This document shows, in pieces, positions 16,449 to 25,066 of a stretch of 49,512 nt of DNA (the stretch's first letter is position 1; each line of letters starts with the position of its first letter). This DNA comes from Lachnoclostridium sp. Lineage in GTDB: Bacteria; Bacillota; Clostridia; Lachnospirales; Lachnospiraceae. Below the pieces are notes generated by a model. That model made no database searches. It had not been told where the DNA came from and saw only the letters and a program-made list of their open reading frames with translations. The translations under genes and the position numbers were made by a program. The DNA is taken from contig JAETRR010000030.1 of NCBI GenBank assembly GCA_021770065.1, positions 1-49,512 on the forward strand, read 5' to 3'.

Positions 16449-17108
16449 ATGCGTCTGTCAATTGCTTCTTATCTGTTACTGATTATTTCGGTCTGTTTCC
16501 TGATTCAGTTCCAGCTTGTACGGCTGGAGGAGACGGCTCTGCCGTCTTCAGAAGCCTCGGACATGGAAGAGCAGGCCCGCAGGTACTATGAGCTGTATGA
16601 GAATATCTGGAAAGATGTGGTCTATTTTCCGGTGCCGGAGTCTGTTCAGAATGAAGAGGCATCCGTTTCCTATGAAAACAGCTGGATGTTTGAGCGGACC
16701 TACGGCGGTTCTTACGGCCATGAGGGGACGGATATTATGGCCGGAATACAGAAAAGCGGATATTATCCGGTGGTCAGCATCAGTGACGGCGTGGTGGAAA
16801 AGATTGGCTGGCTGGAAAAAGGAGGCTGGCGTATAGGAATCCGCAGCCTTCACGACGTATACTTTTACTATGCCCATCTTCACTCCTATGCGGAGGATTT
16901 TCAGACGGGAGATGTGGTAAAGGCCGGGCAGATCCTGGGTTACATGGGAGATACCGGCTACGGAGTCAGAGAGGGAACCAGCGGAAAGTTTGATGTACAC
17001 CTGCATCTGGGGATTTACATACGGACGGAAGAGATACGGGAGCTGGCAGTGAATCCCTACTGGTTTCTGAAATATCTGGAGCAGAGCAAGCTGCGCTGTG
17101 CCTACTAG
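16449..17108 (+). CDS. M23 family metallopeptidase, membrane anchored
   Basis: A 219-residue cell-wall endopeptidase of the LytM/M23 family. An N-terminal signal anchor (about residues 6-22, ASYLLLIISVCFLIQFQ) puts the enzyme outside the membrane. The zinc motif HEGTD near residues 91-95 and the HLHLG motif near residues 185-189 indicate an active site with the usual HxxxD and HxH ligands. It could act in septal or sporulation wall remodelling, as SpoIIQ-like proteins do. The stop codon TAG is completed by the first base of an inserted MITE-like element, so the original C-terminus may have been altered. Confidence 0.88.
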   Translation: MRLSIASYLLLIISVCFLIQFQLVRLEETALPSSEASDMEEQARRYYELYENIWKDVVYFPVPESVQNEEASVSYENSWMFERTYGGSYGHEGTDIMAGIQKSGYYPVVSISDGVVEKIGWLEKGGWRIGIRSLHDVYFYYAHLHSYAEDFQTGDVVKAGQILGYMGDTGYGVREGTSGKFDVHLHLGIYIRTEEIRELAVNPYWFLKYLEQSKLRCAY

Positions 17109-17267
17109 TGCACTGTACCGCTCATATTCAGGCAAACCTCCTTGCCTAATTTTCCATCGGACTGCGTTGGCTTCAATCGACGATGCCACCGCATCGCCTC
17201 ATTCAGCCGCCTTGCCGATGAAAAATTATTCTGCGGAGTTTTGCCAGATATGAACGGTACAGTACAC
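17108..17267. mobile_element. MITE-like element with 28-bp inverted repeats and TA duplication
   Basis: The 160-bp element has imperfect terminal inverted repeats. The left end begins GTGCACTGTACCG and the right end, read in reverse complement, begins GTGTACTGTACCG; similarity runs for 28-29 bp to GGCAAA. A second inner pair (ATTTTCCATCGG and CCGATGAAAAAT) suggests a fully palindromic fold. TA dinucleotides border both ends (17106-17107 and 17268-17269), as expected for a non-autonomous IS630/Tc1-type element. No transposase is encoded. The family call is inference. Confidence 0.7.
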
Positions 17268-17367
17268 TAGCCCTGCGGCCGGGAATCTATATCCGGCATT
17301 CTCTGCAGAGGGGAGAAGGCAGCGCCGGACCGTCTTATCTGTGACAGAAGAGAAATGGAGATTACAA

Positions 17368-18189
17368 ATGGAAATACAATTGTGGCGAGAGATTCTGAAC
17401 CCTTATGAGCTTGCCGTCAAGGAAGTGACAACAAAGTTTAACCATTTGATAAAAGAACACAGGGACAAAGGCATTTACTGCCCCATTGAACGGGTGGAGG
17501 GCAGAGTAAAGACCATTGCCAGTATTCTTGATAAGTGCCAGAAGAAAAAGATTGCTCCGGAGCGCATTGAAGATCGGATTGTGGATCTGGCGGGCATCCG
17601 GCTGATCTGCCAGTTCGTGGAGGATATTGACAGGGTGGTGGAGATTATCCGCAACCGGAAGGATATGGAGGTAAAGCAGGAACGTGACTACATCCGTCAG
17701 ATGAAGACCTCCGGCTACCGAAGCTATCATATGATTATTTTCTATGAGGTGGACACTTTAGAGGGGCCGAGAAGGCTTCAGATGGAAGTACAGATCCGCA
17801 CAATGGCCATGAATTTCTGGGCTACGGTGGAGCATTCCCTCCAGTACAAATATAAGCGGAACATCCCGGAGCATATCAGGGAGCGGCTTCTAAATGCGGC
17901 GGATGCCATCATTGTTCTGGACAACGAGATGTCCAATGTGCGCAGCGAGATTATGGATGCACAGATCTCCTTCCAGATCCAGGCGAATATTGTGGCGGAT
18001 ATTCTGAATAACATCCAGAATCTCTACAATGTGGCAAACAAGCGTGAGATTGTGAAGATCCAGGACGAATTCTACCGCATTTATGCTATGAACGACATTG
18101 AAAAACTGGAGCGGTTTGACAAGCAGCTGGATATGATCGCCGAGGGCTACAGGGCCCAGGCGTTATCGGACACCACGGAGATTACGTAA
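17368..18189 (+). CDS. Small alarmone synthetase (RelA/SpoT domain, RelQ/YjbM type)
   Basis: Single-domain (p)ppGpp synthetase, 273 aa. It transfers pyrophosphate from ATP to GDP/GTP to make the stringent-response alarmone. The RelA_SpoT synthetase motifs RIVDLAGIRLIC (about residues 70-81), GYRSYHMI (about 114-121) and EVQIRTMAMNFWATVEHSL (about 140-158) are all visible. There is no HD hydrolase, TGS or ACT domain. The ATG at 17368, behind GGAG, is preferred to a GTG at 17341 without ribosome site. The C-terminal helices may mediate tetramerisation, by analogy with RelQ. Confidence 0.9.
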   Translation: MEIQLWREILNPYELAVKEVTTKFNHLIKEHRDKGIYCPIERVEGRVKTIASILDKCQKKKIAPERIEDRIVDLAGIRLICQFVEDIDRVVEIIRNRKDMEVKQERDYIRQMKTSGYRSYHMIIFYEVDTLEGPRRLQMEVQIRTMAMNFWATVEHSLQYKYKRNIPEHIRERLLNAADAIIVLDNEMSNVRSEIMDAQISFQIQANIVADILNNIQNLYNVANKREIVKIQDEFYRIYAMNDIEKLERFDKQLDMIAEGYRAQALSDTTEIT

Positions 18190-18191
18190 CT

Positions 18192-19580
18192 ATGGCAGTG
18201 AAATTACCGGAAGCATTTCTGGAGAATATGAAGGATTTACTGGGGGACGAATACGGCGCATTTCTGGAGAGTGAATGCTCCTTGGGTTTTCGCGGACTCC
18301 GGGTAAATACTTCCAAAGTGGAGACGGAGAAATTTGAAGAAGTTTCTCCTTTTCCATTGGAGCGGATTCCCTGGATTCCCAACGGCTTTTACCTGGAGGC
18401 GGATGCGCCCGCCTCCAGGCATCCTTACTATGCGGCCGGCCTCTACTATCTCCAGGAGCCGAGCGCTATGACGCCGGCGGCATTTCTTCCCATACAGGAG
18501 GGAGACCGGGTTCTCGATCTCTGTGCGGCGCCGGGCGGCAAGGCAACGGAGCTGGCGGCGCGCCTTAGAGGAACGGGGCTTCTGGCAGCCAATGACATCA
18601 GCAGCTCCAGGGCCAAGGGTCTTCTGAAGAATCTGGAGCAGCACGGACAGGGAAATATCCTTGTTACAAGTGAAAGCCCGGAGCGTCTGGCTTCTTATTT
18701 TCCGGAGTTCTTTGATAAAATACTGGTTGACGCTCCCTGCTCCGGGGAGGGGATGTTCCGCAAAGATCCTTCCATGGTAAAGGACTGGCTGGAACACGGC
18801 CCGGACCGGTATGCATCCGTTCAGCGGGAGATTGTGGAGCAGGCGTCACGGATGCTGAAGCCGGGAGGGATGCTTCTCTATTCAACCTGTACTTTTTCCC
18901 CGAAGGAAAACGAAGAGACGGTCGCACATCTTCTGGAATACGACACTTCCTTTCGGCTGTGTCCTTTGCCGGAATATTCCGGATTTGCCCCGGGAAGGCT
19001 GAAGCATTGTATACGCATCTATCCGCACCGGATGAAAGGGGAAGGTCATTTCCTGGCGCTTCTGCAGAAATGCGGGGATGCATCCGGGCAAAATACAGGA
19101 GGGGAAAAAGCTGCGGCAGGAAAAACAGCCTTTACCTGTCCGGAGTGGGAGCGGTTTGCCGGGCCTCTCGGAATCCGTATTCCCGTGGAAAGCCTCCGCC
19201 TGTACGGAAAAAAGCTTTACAGCCTGCCAAAACCTCTCTGGAATCATTCCGTCAAAGGGCTTCGCATCCTGCGGACTGGCCTGTATCTCGGCGATGTGGA
19301 GAAAAAGCGTTTTACCCCCGGCCAGCCTTTAGCCATGGCCTTAAAAAAAGAACAGTGTAATGTCTGCGCGGACTTTTCGTCTTCGGATCCCAGAGTAGTC
19401 CGCTATCTGAAAGGGGAAACATTAACGATAGAATCCGGGGATCTGGGCACGGATTCTTCCGTTTCCGGATGGTGCCTCGTCTGTGTGGACGGCTTTCCTC
19501 TGGGCTGGGGGAAGCTGATAGACGGACAGCTCCGGAACAAATACTACCCGGGCTGGAGGTGGCAGCATGCGGCTGGATAA
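18192..19580 (+). CDS. RsmF-like rRNA m5C methyltransferase (NOL1/NOP2/Sun family)
   Basis: SAM-dependent RNA cytosine-5 methyltransferase of 462 aa. VLDLCAAPGGKATELAARL near residues 110-128 is the SAM-binding motif I. The two catalytic cysteines are in DAPCSGEGMF near 179-188 and STCTFSPKENE near 230-240. The C-terminal third contains the extra PUA-like RsmF domain. The start lies 2 bp after the alarmone synthetase stop, and its end overlaps the following pseudouridine synthase by 14 bp, forming a compact operon. The exact target cytosine is unknown. Confidence 0.88.
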   Translation: MAVKLPEAFLENMKDLLGDEYGAFLESECSLGFRGLRVNTSKVETEKFEEVSPFPLERIPWIPNGFYLEADAPASRHPYYAAGLYYLQEPSAMTPAAFLPIQEGDRVLDLCAAPGGKATELAARLRGTGLLAANDISSSRAKGLLKNLEQHGQGNILVTSESPERLASYFPEFFDKILVDAPCSGEGMFRKDPSMVKDWLEHGPDRYASVQREIVEQASRMLKPGGMLLYSTCTFSPKENEETVAHLLEYDTSFRLCPLPEYSGFAPGRLKHCIRIYPHRMKGEGHFLALLQKCGDASGQNTGGEKAAAGKTAFTCPEWERFAGPLGIRIPVESLRLYGKKLYSLPKPLWNHSVKGLRILRTGLYLGDVEKKRFTPGQPLAMALKKEQCNVCADFSSSDPRVVRYLKGETLTIESGDLGTDSSVSGWCLVCVDGFPLGWGKLIDGQLRNKYYPGWRWQHAAG

Positions 19581-20280
19581 ATACCTCTGCGATATGGGCG
19601 TAGGCACGCGGTCACAGGTAAAGCAGAAGATACGGAAAGGCCTGGTCACTGTAGAGGGAGAGCCGGTCCGGCGTCCGGAATACCAGGTAGATCAGGAGCA
19701 GGAGGTCTGTGTAGAGGGAGAGGTTTTTTCCTACACGGAACTGGAATACTATATGCTGAACAAACCGGCAGGCTGTGTCTCAGCCCGGGCAGACGAACAA
19801 TGCCGGACTGTTTTAGATCTGATTCCATCAAAAAAGCGCAGGGATCTTTTTCCCGTCGGGCGTCTGGACAAGGATACGGAAGGCCTGCTTCTCATAACCA
19901 ACGACGGAAAGCTGGCCCATATGCTGCTGTCCCCGAGACATCATGTGGACAAAACTTATTTTGCCAGGATCACAGGCCGGATAAGTGAAGAGCATGTAAA
20001 AGCCTTCCGGGAAGGGCTGGATATCGGGGAAAAAGCCCGGACCCTGCCTGCCGTTCTGGAGATTCTGGATTCCGGAGAGAACAGCGAGGTGCGTGTAACC
20101 ATCCGGGAGGGAAAATATCATCAGATCAAGCGGATGTTCCGGGCAATAGGCTGTGAGGTTCTTTATTTAAAACGGCTTTCCATGGGAAGCCTGGTGCTGG
20201 ACGAGAGCCTTAAGCCGGGGGAATACCGGCCCCTGACTGAGGAAGAGATAGAGCTGTGCAGAAGGTGCGGCACGACATAA
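19567..20280 (+). CDS. RsuA-family 16S rRNA pseudouridine synthase
   Basis: RsuA/RluB-type enzyme, 237 aa, that isomerises a uridine in 16S rRNA (typically U516 in Escherichia coli). The N-terminal S4 RNA-binding domain (residues 1-60) is followed by the catalytic GRLDKDTEGLLLITNDG, with the active Asp near residue 101. GGAGGTGGCAGC lies before the ATG. It overlaps the upstream methyltransferase gene, so both rRNA modification enzymes are expected to be coexpressed. Confidence 0.9.
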   Translation: MRLDKYLCDMGVGTRSQVKQKIRKGLVTVEGEPVRRPEYQVDQEQEVCVEGEVFSYTELEYYMLNKPAGCVSARADEQCRTVLDLIPSKKRRDLFPVGRLDKDTEGLLLITNDGKLAHMLLSPRHHVDKTYFARITGRISEEHVKAFREGLDIGEKARTLPAVLEILDSGENSEVRVTIREGKYHQIKRMFRAIGCEVLYLKRLSMGSLVLDESLKPGEYRPLTEEEIELCRRCGTT

Positions 20281-20310
20281 GAGGTGCAAAACCGGAATGG
20301 AGGAAGCGGA

Positions 20311-20994
20311 ATGTTAGAGAATATAAAGGCAGTCCTTTTCGATATGGACGGAACCCTGGTGGACTCTCTGTGGATGTGGGGAGATATTGATGTGGAATAT
20401 CTGGGAAGGCATGGATATGAAGTGCCGGCGGATCTGCAGCATACCATTGAGGGAATGAGCTTTTCCGAGGCAGCTGTTTATTTTAAAGAGCACTTTCGGC
20501 TTCCGGCCAGCGTGGAGGAGATAAAAGCCGAGTGGATTGAGATGGCAAAGGATAAGTATGCCCATGAGGTGCCCTTAAAGCCGGGCGCCCTTAGGCTGTT
20601 GAAGCACTTAAAGGAACAGGGCATTCCCATGGGAATAGCCACAAGCAGCAGCCGGGAGCTTCTGGAGGCGGTGCTCAAATCCTTAAAACTTTCCGAATAT
20701 ATGGACTACTGCATGACCTCCTGCGAGGCCGGGGCCGGAAAGCCGGCACCGGACATCTATCAGAAGGTAGCAGAGCAGCTTGGGGCTGCGCCGGAAGAAT
20801 GTCTGGTATTTGAAGATACCATTGCGGGGATTCAGGCCGGTCTGAATGCCGGAAGCAGAGTCTGCGCAGTGGCGGAAGAACAGTCCGAGCGGTGGAAGGA
20901 GCAGATCCTCGGACTTGCGGATTATTACATAGAGAGCTTTGATGAGATTCTGGACGGAACATATCTGCGGCTGAAAGAGAAGAAGGAGCGTTAA
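20311..20994 (+). CDS. HAD-superfamily hydrolase (beta-phosphoglucomutase-like)
   Basis: A cytoplasmic HAD phosphatase of 227 aa, IA subfamily. The catalytic DMDGTLVDS is at about residues 11-19 (nucleophile Asp11, acid Asp13), the conserved Thr/Ser motif GIATSSSRE near 109-117, and the acidic motif FEDTIAGIQAGLNAG near 169-183. A cap domain lies between. The ATG at 20311 follows GGAGG; an upstream GTG has no ribosome site. The substrate is not evident from sequence. Confidence 0.85.
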   Translation: MLENIKAVLFDMDGTLVDSLWMWGDIDVEYLGRHGYEVPADLQHTIEGMSFSEAAVYFKEHFRLPASVEEIKAEWIEMAKDKYAHEVPLKPGALRLLKHLKEQGIPMGIATSSSRELLEAVLKSLKLSEYMDYCMTSCEAGAGKPAPDIYQKVAEQLGAAPEECLVFEDTIAGIQAGLNAGSRVCAVAEEQSERWKEQILGLADYYIESFDEILDGTYLRLKEKKER

Positions 20995-21041
20995 GGATAT
21001 CCCGTCATACGGAAGATTGTAAGCAGAGAGGACAAAGAGAA

Positions 21042-22964
21042 ATGGATAGAAACGGTTTTCTGCCGGTGACAAGGGAAGAATGGGAGCAAAACTATGGGGG
21101 ACAGCCGGATTTTGTCTATGTGATCGGGGATGCCTACGTGGATCATCCCTCCTTCGGCCCTGCCATAATCAGCCGGGTTCTGGAAAGCCGGGGCTATACG
21201 GTTGCCGTTATCTCCCAGCCGGACTGGAGGAAAAAGGAGAGCATCCGGGTATTCGGCGAGCCGCGCCTGGCCTTTCTGGTATCCTCCGGAAATATGGACT
21301 CCATGGTGAACCACTACACCGTATCCAGAAAACACAGAAGCAGGGACGCCTATACTCCGGGAGGGGTGACGGGAAAGCGTCCGGACCGGGCCGTAATTGT
21401 CTACAGCAATCTTATCCGGCAGACATACAAGAAAACGCCCGTCATACTGGGCGGAATCGAAGCCAGCCTGCGCAGGCTGGCTCATTATGATTACTGGTCC
21501 GACAGCTTCCGGCGATCCATACTGCTTGACAGCGGAGCCGATCTGATTTCCTACGGCATGGGAGAGCGCTCCATCGTGGAGATTGCCGATGCGCTTGACA
21601 GCGGCATGAAGGTAAAGGATCTGATCTTTATTGATGGGACAGTCTGCCGTACCGATCATCCGGAGGACCTGTATGATGCGGTGCATCTTCCGGATTATGA
21701 GAGCATGTGTGCGGATAAACGGCTCTACGCAGAAAGCTTCCGGATCCAGTATGAGAATACGGATCCTTTTTCCGGAAAGCGCCTGGCAGAGCGGTACGGA
21801 GAGCAGCTGTATGTGGTACAGAATCCTCCGGCAAAACCTCTGTCCCAGACGGAGATGGATGATATCTATGCCCTTCCCTATATGCGCGCCTGCCATCCCT
21901 TAATTCTTGAAAAGGGAGAGATTCCTGCATTATCCGAAGTACAGTACAGCCTGGCCAGCTGCCGCGGATGCTTTGGGGCCTGCTCCTTTTGCGCCCTGAC
22001 CTTCCACCAGGGGCGGATCATTCAGTCCCGGAGCCATGAGTCCCTGCTAAAAGAGGCAGAGCAGATGACAAAGGAGCCGGGCTTCAAGGGGTACATTCAC
22101 GATGTGGGCGGCCCGACGGCCAACTTCCGTCATCCGGCCTGCAAAAAGCAGGAGGTTCACGGAGCCTGCCGGGACCGGCAGTGCCTGTATCCCAAGCCCT
22201 GTAAAAACCTTAGAGCAGATCACAGGGATTACCGGGAGCTTTTAAGGAAGCTTCGGGAGCTTCCGGGAGTAAAAAAGGTCTTTGTCCGTTCGGGGATCCG
22301 CTTTGACTATCTGCTGGCGGATGCGGATTCTTCTTTCTTAAAGGATCTCTGTACCTGGCATGTGAGCGGACAGCTGAAGGTGGCGCCGGAGCATGTGTCG
22401 GATACGGTGCTGGCAAGGATGGGCAAGCCTTCCAGGGCCGTCTATGAGGAATTCTGCCGTCAATACCGGGAGATGAACGAACGTCTGGGAAAGAAGCAGT
22501 ATCTGGTTCCGTATCTGATGTCCTCCCACCCGGGATCCGGCTTGAAAGAGGCCATAGAGCTGGCCGAGTACTGCCGGGATCTGGGCTATATGCCGGAACA
22601 GGTGCAGGATTTTTATCCTACGCCTTCCACCATATCCACCTGCATGTATTATACAGGCCTGGATCCCAGAACAATGGAGAAGGTCTATGTCCCGAAAAAT
22701 CCCCATGAAAAAGCCATGCAGCGGGCTCTGATCCAGTACCGGGATCCGAAGAATTATGCCCTGGTGAGGGAAGCGCTGGAAAAGGGACACCGGACAGATC
22801 TGATTGGCTTTGGCCCCAAGTGTCTGATACGGCCGGAAAAGGGGGAAGAAAAGAACAGAAACCCTGTAAGATCAAACGCTTCCGGCCGTCCCGGACAGGC
22901 AGGGAAAGGAAAGAAAAAGACAATCCGCAACATACACAAGAGGCCGGGTATAAAGAAAAAATAG
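21042..22964 (+). CDS. YgiQ family radical SAM protein
   Basis: A 640-residue radical S-adenosylmethionine protein of the YgiQ family, cytoplasmic, function unknown. The N-terminal domain (about 1-290) has the B12-binding-like fold found in this family. The radical SAM cluster CRGCFGACSFC lies near residues 307-317; CFGACSFC fits the CxxxCxxC signature for a 4Fe-4S cluster. The C-terminal tail (about residue 590 on) is basic and low-complexity, rich in Lys, Arg and Gly. AGAGAGGACAAAGAGAA precedes the ATG. The start is 47 bp after the HAD gene. Confidence 0.9.
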   Translation: MDRNGFLPVTREEWEQNYGGQPDFVYVIGDAYVDHPSFGPAIISRVLESRGYTVAVISQPDWRKKESIRVFGEPRLAFLVSSGNMDSMVNHYTVSRKHRSRDAYTPGGVTGKRPDRAVIVYSNLIRQTYKKTPVILGGIEASLRRLAHYDYWSDSFRRSILLDSGADLISYGMGERSIVEIADALDSGMKVKDLIFIDGTVCRTDHPEDLYDAVHLPDYESMCADKRLYAESFRIQYENTDPFSGKRLAERYGEQLYVVQNPPAKPLSQTEMDDIYALPYMRACHPLILEKGEIPALSEVQYSLASCRGCFGACSFCALTFHQGRIIQSRSHESLLKEAEQMTKEPGFKGYIHDVGGPTANFRHPACKKQEVHGACRDRQCLYPKPCKNLRADHRDYRELLRKLRELPGVKKVFVRSGIRFDYLLADADSSFLKDLCTWHVSGQLKVAPEHVSDTVLARMGKPSRAVYEEFCRQYREMNERLGKKQYLVPYLMSSHPGSGLKEAIELAEYCRDLGYMPEQVQDFYPTPSTISTCMYYTGLDPRTMEKVYVPKNPHEKAMQRALIQYRDPKNYALVREALEKGHRTDLIGFGPKCLIRPEKGEEKNRNPVRSNASGRPGQAGKGKKKTIRNIHKRPGIKKK

Positions 22965-22976
22965 GGAAAGGGTTAA

Positions 22977-23339
22977 TTGCAGATTATGGAAAAGCTGATG
23001 CTGACAAATGAAATATTAATGAATGTAAAGAAGGAAATTACAGATTCGGCATATACGCTTATGGGGACAGATTTGATAGAAATCATTCTATATGGTTCCT
23101 GCGCAAGAGGAGATTACGGGGAGGATTCAGACATAGATATTGCCCTGCTTACAAAATGCGGACGTATGGAAGTGAAAAAATATGATGACGGCCTGGATAC
23201 AATAGCAACTGAGATGGCAATGAAATATTTTGCAATTGTCAATTTTATATGTCTTCCTTATGAAGAATTCGCAGAAAAAAAGCGATGGTATACCTATTTC
23301 CAAAATATAGACAGGGAGGGGGAGGTGCTTTATGGATAA
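22977..23339 (+). CDS. MNT nucleotidyltransferase (MntA-like antitoxin)
   Basis: A minimal nucleotidyltransferase, 120 aa. The GSX10DXD signature GSCARGDYGEDSDID lies near residues 38-52, with a probable third acidic residue later. In MntA-HepT systems such an enzyme AMPylates a HEPN RNase partner and thus silences it. The start is ambiguous: TTG at 22977 follows AAAGGG at a good distance, while ATG at 22986 is the first ATG. The gene ends inside the following HEPN gene (8-bp overlap), so the two are a coupled pair. Compared with neighbours the gene is AT-rich, suggesting acquisition. Confidence 0.85.
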   Translation: MQIMEKLMLTNEILMNVKKEITDSAYTLMGTDLIEIILYGSCARGDYGEDSDIDIALLTKCGRMEVKKYDDGLDTIATEMAMKYFAIVNFICLPYEEFAEKKRWYTYFQNIDREGEVLYG

Positions 23340-23736
23340 TGAATATTCTTATGTGCTGGCTAAAGTAAGGATGGAAAGAGCAATCGAGCTCCTTGCAGAA
23401 TCGAAGGATTTGCTGGAAAAGGGATCCTATAAATCTGCAAATAACAGGGCTTTTTATGCCATTGAAAAAGGGATAAAGGCTCTGCTGGCCATAACTGGAG
23501 TTGAAGTACTGACTCATAATGGAGCTTTAAAACAGTTTAATTTTGAATTTGTTTACAAAGGGGATGGAACATTTTCGCAGGACGATTATCAGATTGTGGC
23601 AAAAGCAGAAAGAATACGAAATGCATCTGATTATGATGATTTTTATATAGCAGGCAAAGAAGAGGCACAGCAGCAGGTAAAAAATGCCGAATATATTGTT
23701 AAAAAAATTGAGACCTATATCCATGAAAAGAGATAA
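23332..23736 (+). CDS. HEPN domain protein (HepT-like partner)
   Basis: A 134-residue all-helical HEPN protein (COG1895 type). It carries the helix pattern KSANNRAFYAIEKGIKALL and the terminal RIRNASDYDDFYIAGKEE near residues 94-111. The canonical RNase signature R-X4-6-H of HEPN toxins is not visible, because the position expected to hold His is missing; a different subclass or an inactive form is possible. It overlaps the MNT gene by 8 bp. A toxin-antitoxin or defense role is inferred from family context only. The second locus 1.2 kb downstream holds a decayed relative of this protein. Confidence 0.85.
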   Translation: MDNEYSYVLAKVRMERAIELLAESKDLLEKGSYKSANNRAFYAIEKGIKALLAITGVEVLTHNGALKQFNFEFVYKGDGTFSQDDYQIVAKAERIRNASDYDDFYIAGKEEAQQQVKNAEYIVKKIETYIHEKR

Positions 23737-23742
23737 AACATT

Positions 23743-24507
23743 ATGAAACATATTGCCTTAATCACCGGAGCATCTTCCGGAATCGGAAGAGAATTTGCCC
23801 GTCAGATTTCCGCTGCCTATCCGTCGCTGGACGAGATATGGGTGCTGGCCAGAAGTGTCCCAAGGCTTCAGAAGCTGGAAGAAGAGCTCCAGGGAAGGCG
23901 GCTTAAGATCCTGCCCCTTGATCTGTCCCGGGATACGGAGCTTAAAGCCCTGGAAAAAACTTTAAAGGAAGAACATCCCTGTATCCGGATTCTCGTAAAC
24001 AGCGCCGGCTGCGGCAAAAGCGGCCTCATAGAGGAGCAGCACTGGATCGACGCCGTAAGAATGCTGGATGTAAACTGCCGTGCTCTGACTGCCGTAACCA
24101 TGATCTGCCTTCCATATCTGAAAAAGGGCAGCCGCATCATACAGGCGGATTCCGGTTCCGCATTCCTGCCGCAGCCCGGCTTTGCCGTCTACGCGGCCAG
24201 CAAAGCCTATGTGCTTTCCTTTGACCAGGCACTGGGGGCAGAACTGAAGAACAGGGGAATTCCCGTAACCTCCGTGTGCCCCGGCCCGGTGGACACGGAA
24301 TTCTTCCGCAACGGGGGAATCACCTTAAGTCCATGGAAAAGGCTGTTTCTGGCAAAACCGGAAAAAGTAGTGAAAAAGGCCCTGTTCGACGCAGAAGCAG
24401 GGAAGGATCTGTCCATATACGGCTGTTCTGTCCGTCTGGTCCGTCTGGCGGCAAAGCTGCTTCCACGGAAGCTGCTCCTTGGAATTATGAGACGGATTTT
24501 TATGTAA
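23743..24507 (+). CDS. Short-chain dehydrogenase/reductase
   Basis: A cytoplasmic NAD(P)-dependent SDR oxidoreductase, 254 aa. The cofactor-binding TGASSGIGREF is at residues 8-18, the NSAG motif near 86-89 and the catalytic YAASK near 150-154. It lies just 6 bp after the HEPN gene, so it may share that transcript, but it is GC-richer than the two MNT-HEPN loci flanking it. Substrate unknown. A promoter for the next gene follows at 24522-24550. Confidence 0.9.
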   Translation: MKHIALITGASSGIGREFARQISAAYPSLDEIWVLARSVPRLQKLEEELQGRRLKILPLDLSRDTELKALEKTLKEEHPCIRILVNSAGCGKSGLIEEQHWIDAVRMLDVNCRALTAVTMICLPYLKKGSRIIQADSGSAFLPQPGFAVYAASKAYVLSFDQALGAELKNRGIPVTSVCPGPVDTEFFRNGGITLSPWKRLFLAKPEKVVKKALFDAEAGKDLSIYGCSVRLVRLAAKLLPRKLLLGIMRRIFM

Positions 24508-24521
24508 ATCAAGACATATGA

Positions 24522-24550
24522 TTGTATTTCTTTATAAAATAGGCTAGAAT
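24522..24550 (+). promoter_or_regulatory. Promoter of the second MNT gene
   Basis: TTGTAT (24522-24527), a 17-bp spacer and TAGAAT (24545-24550) precede a strong AAAGGAGAGGAGG ribosome site. The transcript would begin near 24557, about 26 nt before the ATG. Confidence 0.55.
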
Positions 24551-24582
24551 AGAGACAGTTCAAAGGAGAGGAGGTCTCTGAA

Positions 24583-24912
24583 ATGGATGGATTGCAGGAT
24601 GTTTTTGGGAAAATGATCCCTGAATTTCAAAATATTTTCGGAAATGTACTGGAACAGATTATATTATTTGGTTCAACAGCAAAAGGTACTCAGACAGATG
24701 AATCGGATGTGGATATTGCAGTCATAGTCAGGCAGTATACAAAAACCATGCACGACAAAATGATTGAATTTACAGTAGATCTCGAATTAGAGTATAATAA
24801 AGTATTATCGGTACTACTGATTGATTACGATAATTTTAAAGAATGGGAACACATACTTCCGTTCTACAAAAATGTAAAGAAAGACGGTATTACGTTATGG
24901 AGCGCAGCGTAG
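24583..24912 (+). CDS. MNT nucleotidyltransferase, second copy
   Basis: A second minimal nucleotidyltransferase, 109 aa. FGSTAKGTQTDESDVDIAV at about residues 29-47 carries the GSX10DXD signature. It is related in design to the MNT gene at 22977 but clearly divergent in sequence. Its own promoter and strong ribosome site are intact, so the protein should be made. Its HEPN partner downstream is broken, so it may be an orphan antitoxin. Confidence 0.83.
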   Translation: MDGLQDVFGKMIPEFQNIFGNVLEQIILFGSTAKGTQTDESDVDIAVIVRQYTKTMHDKMIEFTVDLELEYNKVLSVLLIDYDNFKEWEHILPFYKNVKKDGITLWSAA

Positions 24913-25066
24913 CAGACTTATTAAGTATGCTTCTGAAAAAAGGGAAAACGCAGATTATCTTGATTTTTACGTGGCCTCAAAGGATGAGGCCGAAGAGCAG
25001 ATAAAAAGGGCAGAAGCTTTTGGTGAACAGATTAATACTTATTTAAAAAGGAAAAATATACTATGA
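24897..25066 (+). pseudogene. Decayed HEPN partner gene
   Basis: An ATG at 24897, overlapping the MNT stop, opens MERSVADL, the expected start of a HEPN protein. The frame then ends early. In a different frame, from 24914, lies a HEPN C-terminus: RLIKYASEKRENADYLDFYV and then KDEAEEQIKRAEAFGEQINTY, closely parallel to the end of the intact HEPN protein at 23332. The central part, about 70-80 codons, is missing and the frames no longer match. An internal deletion explains this best. The stop overlaps the start of the next gene. Confidence 0.75.
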
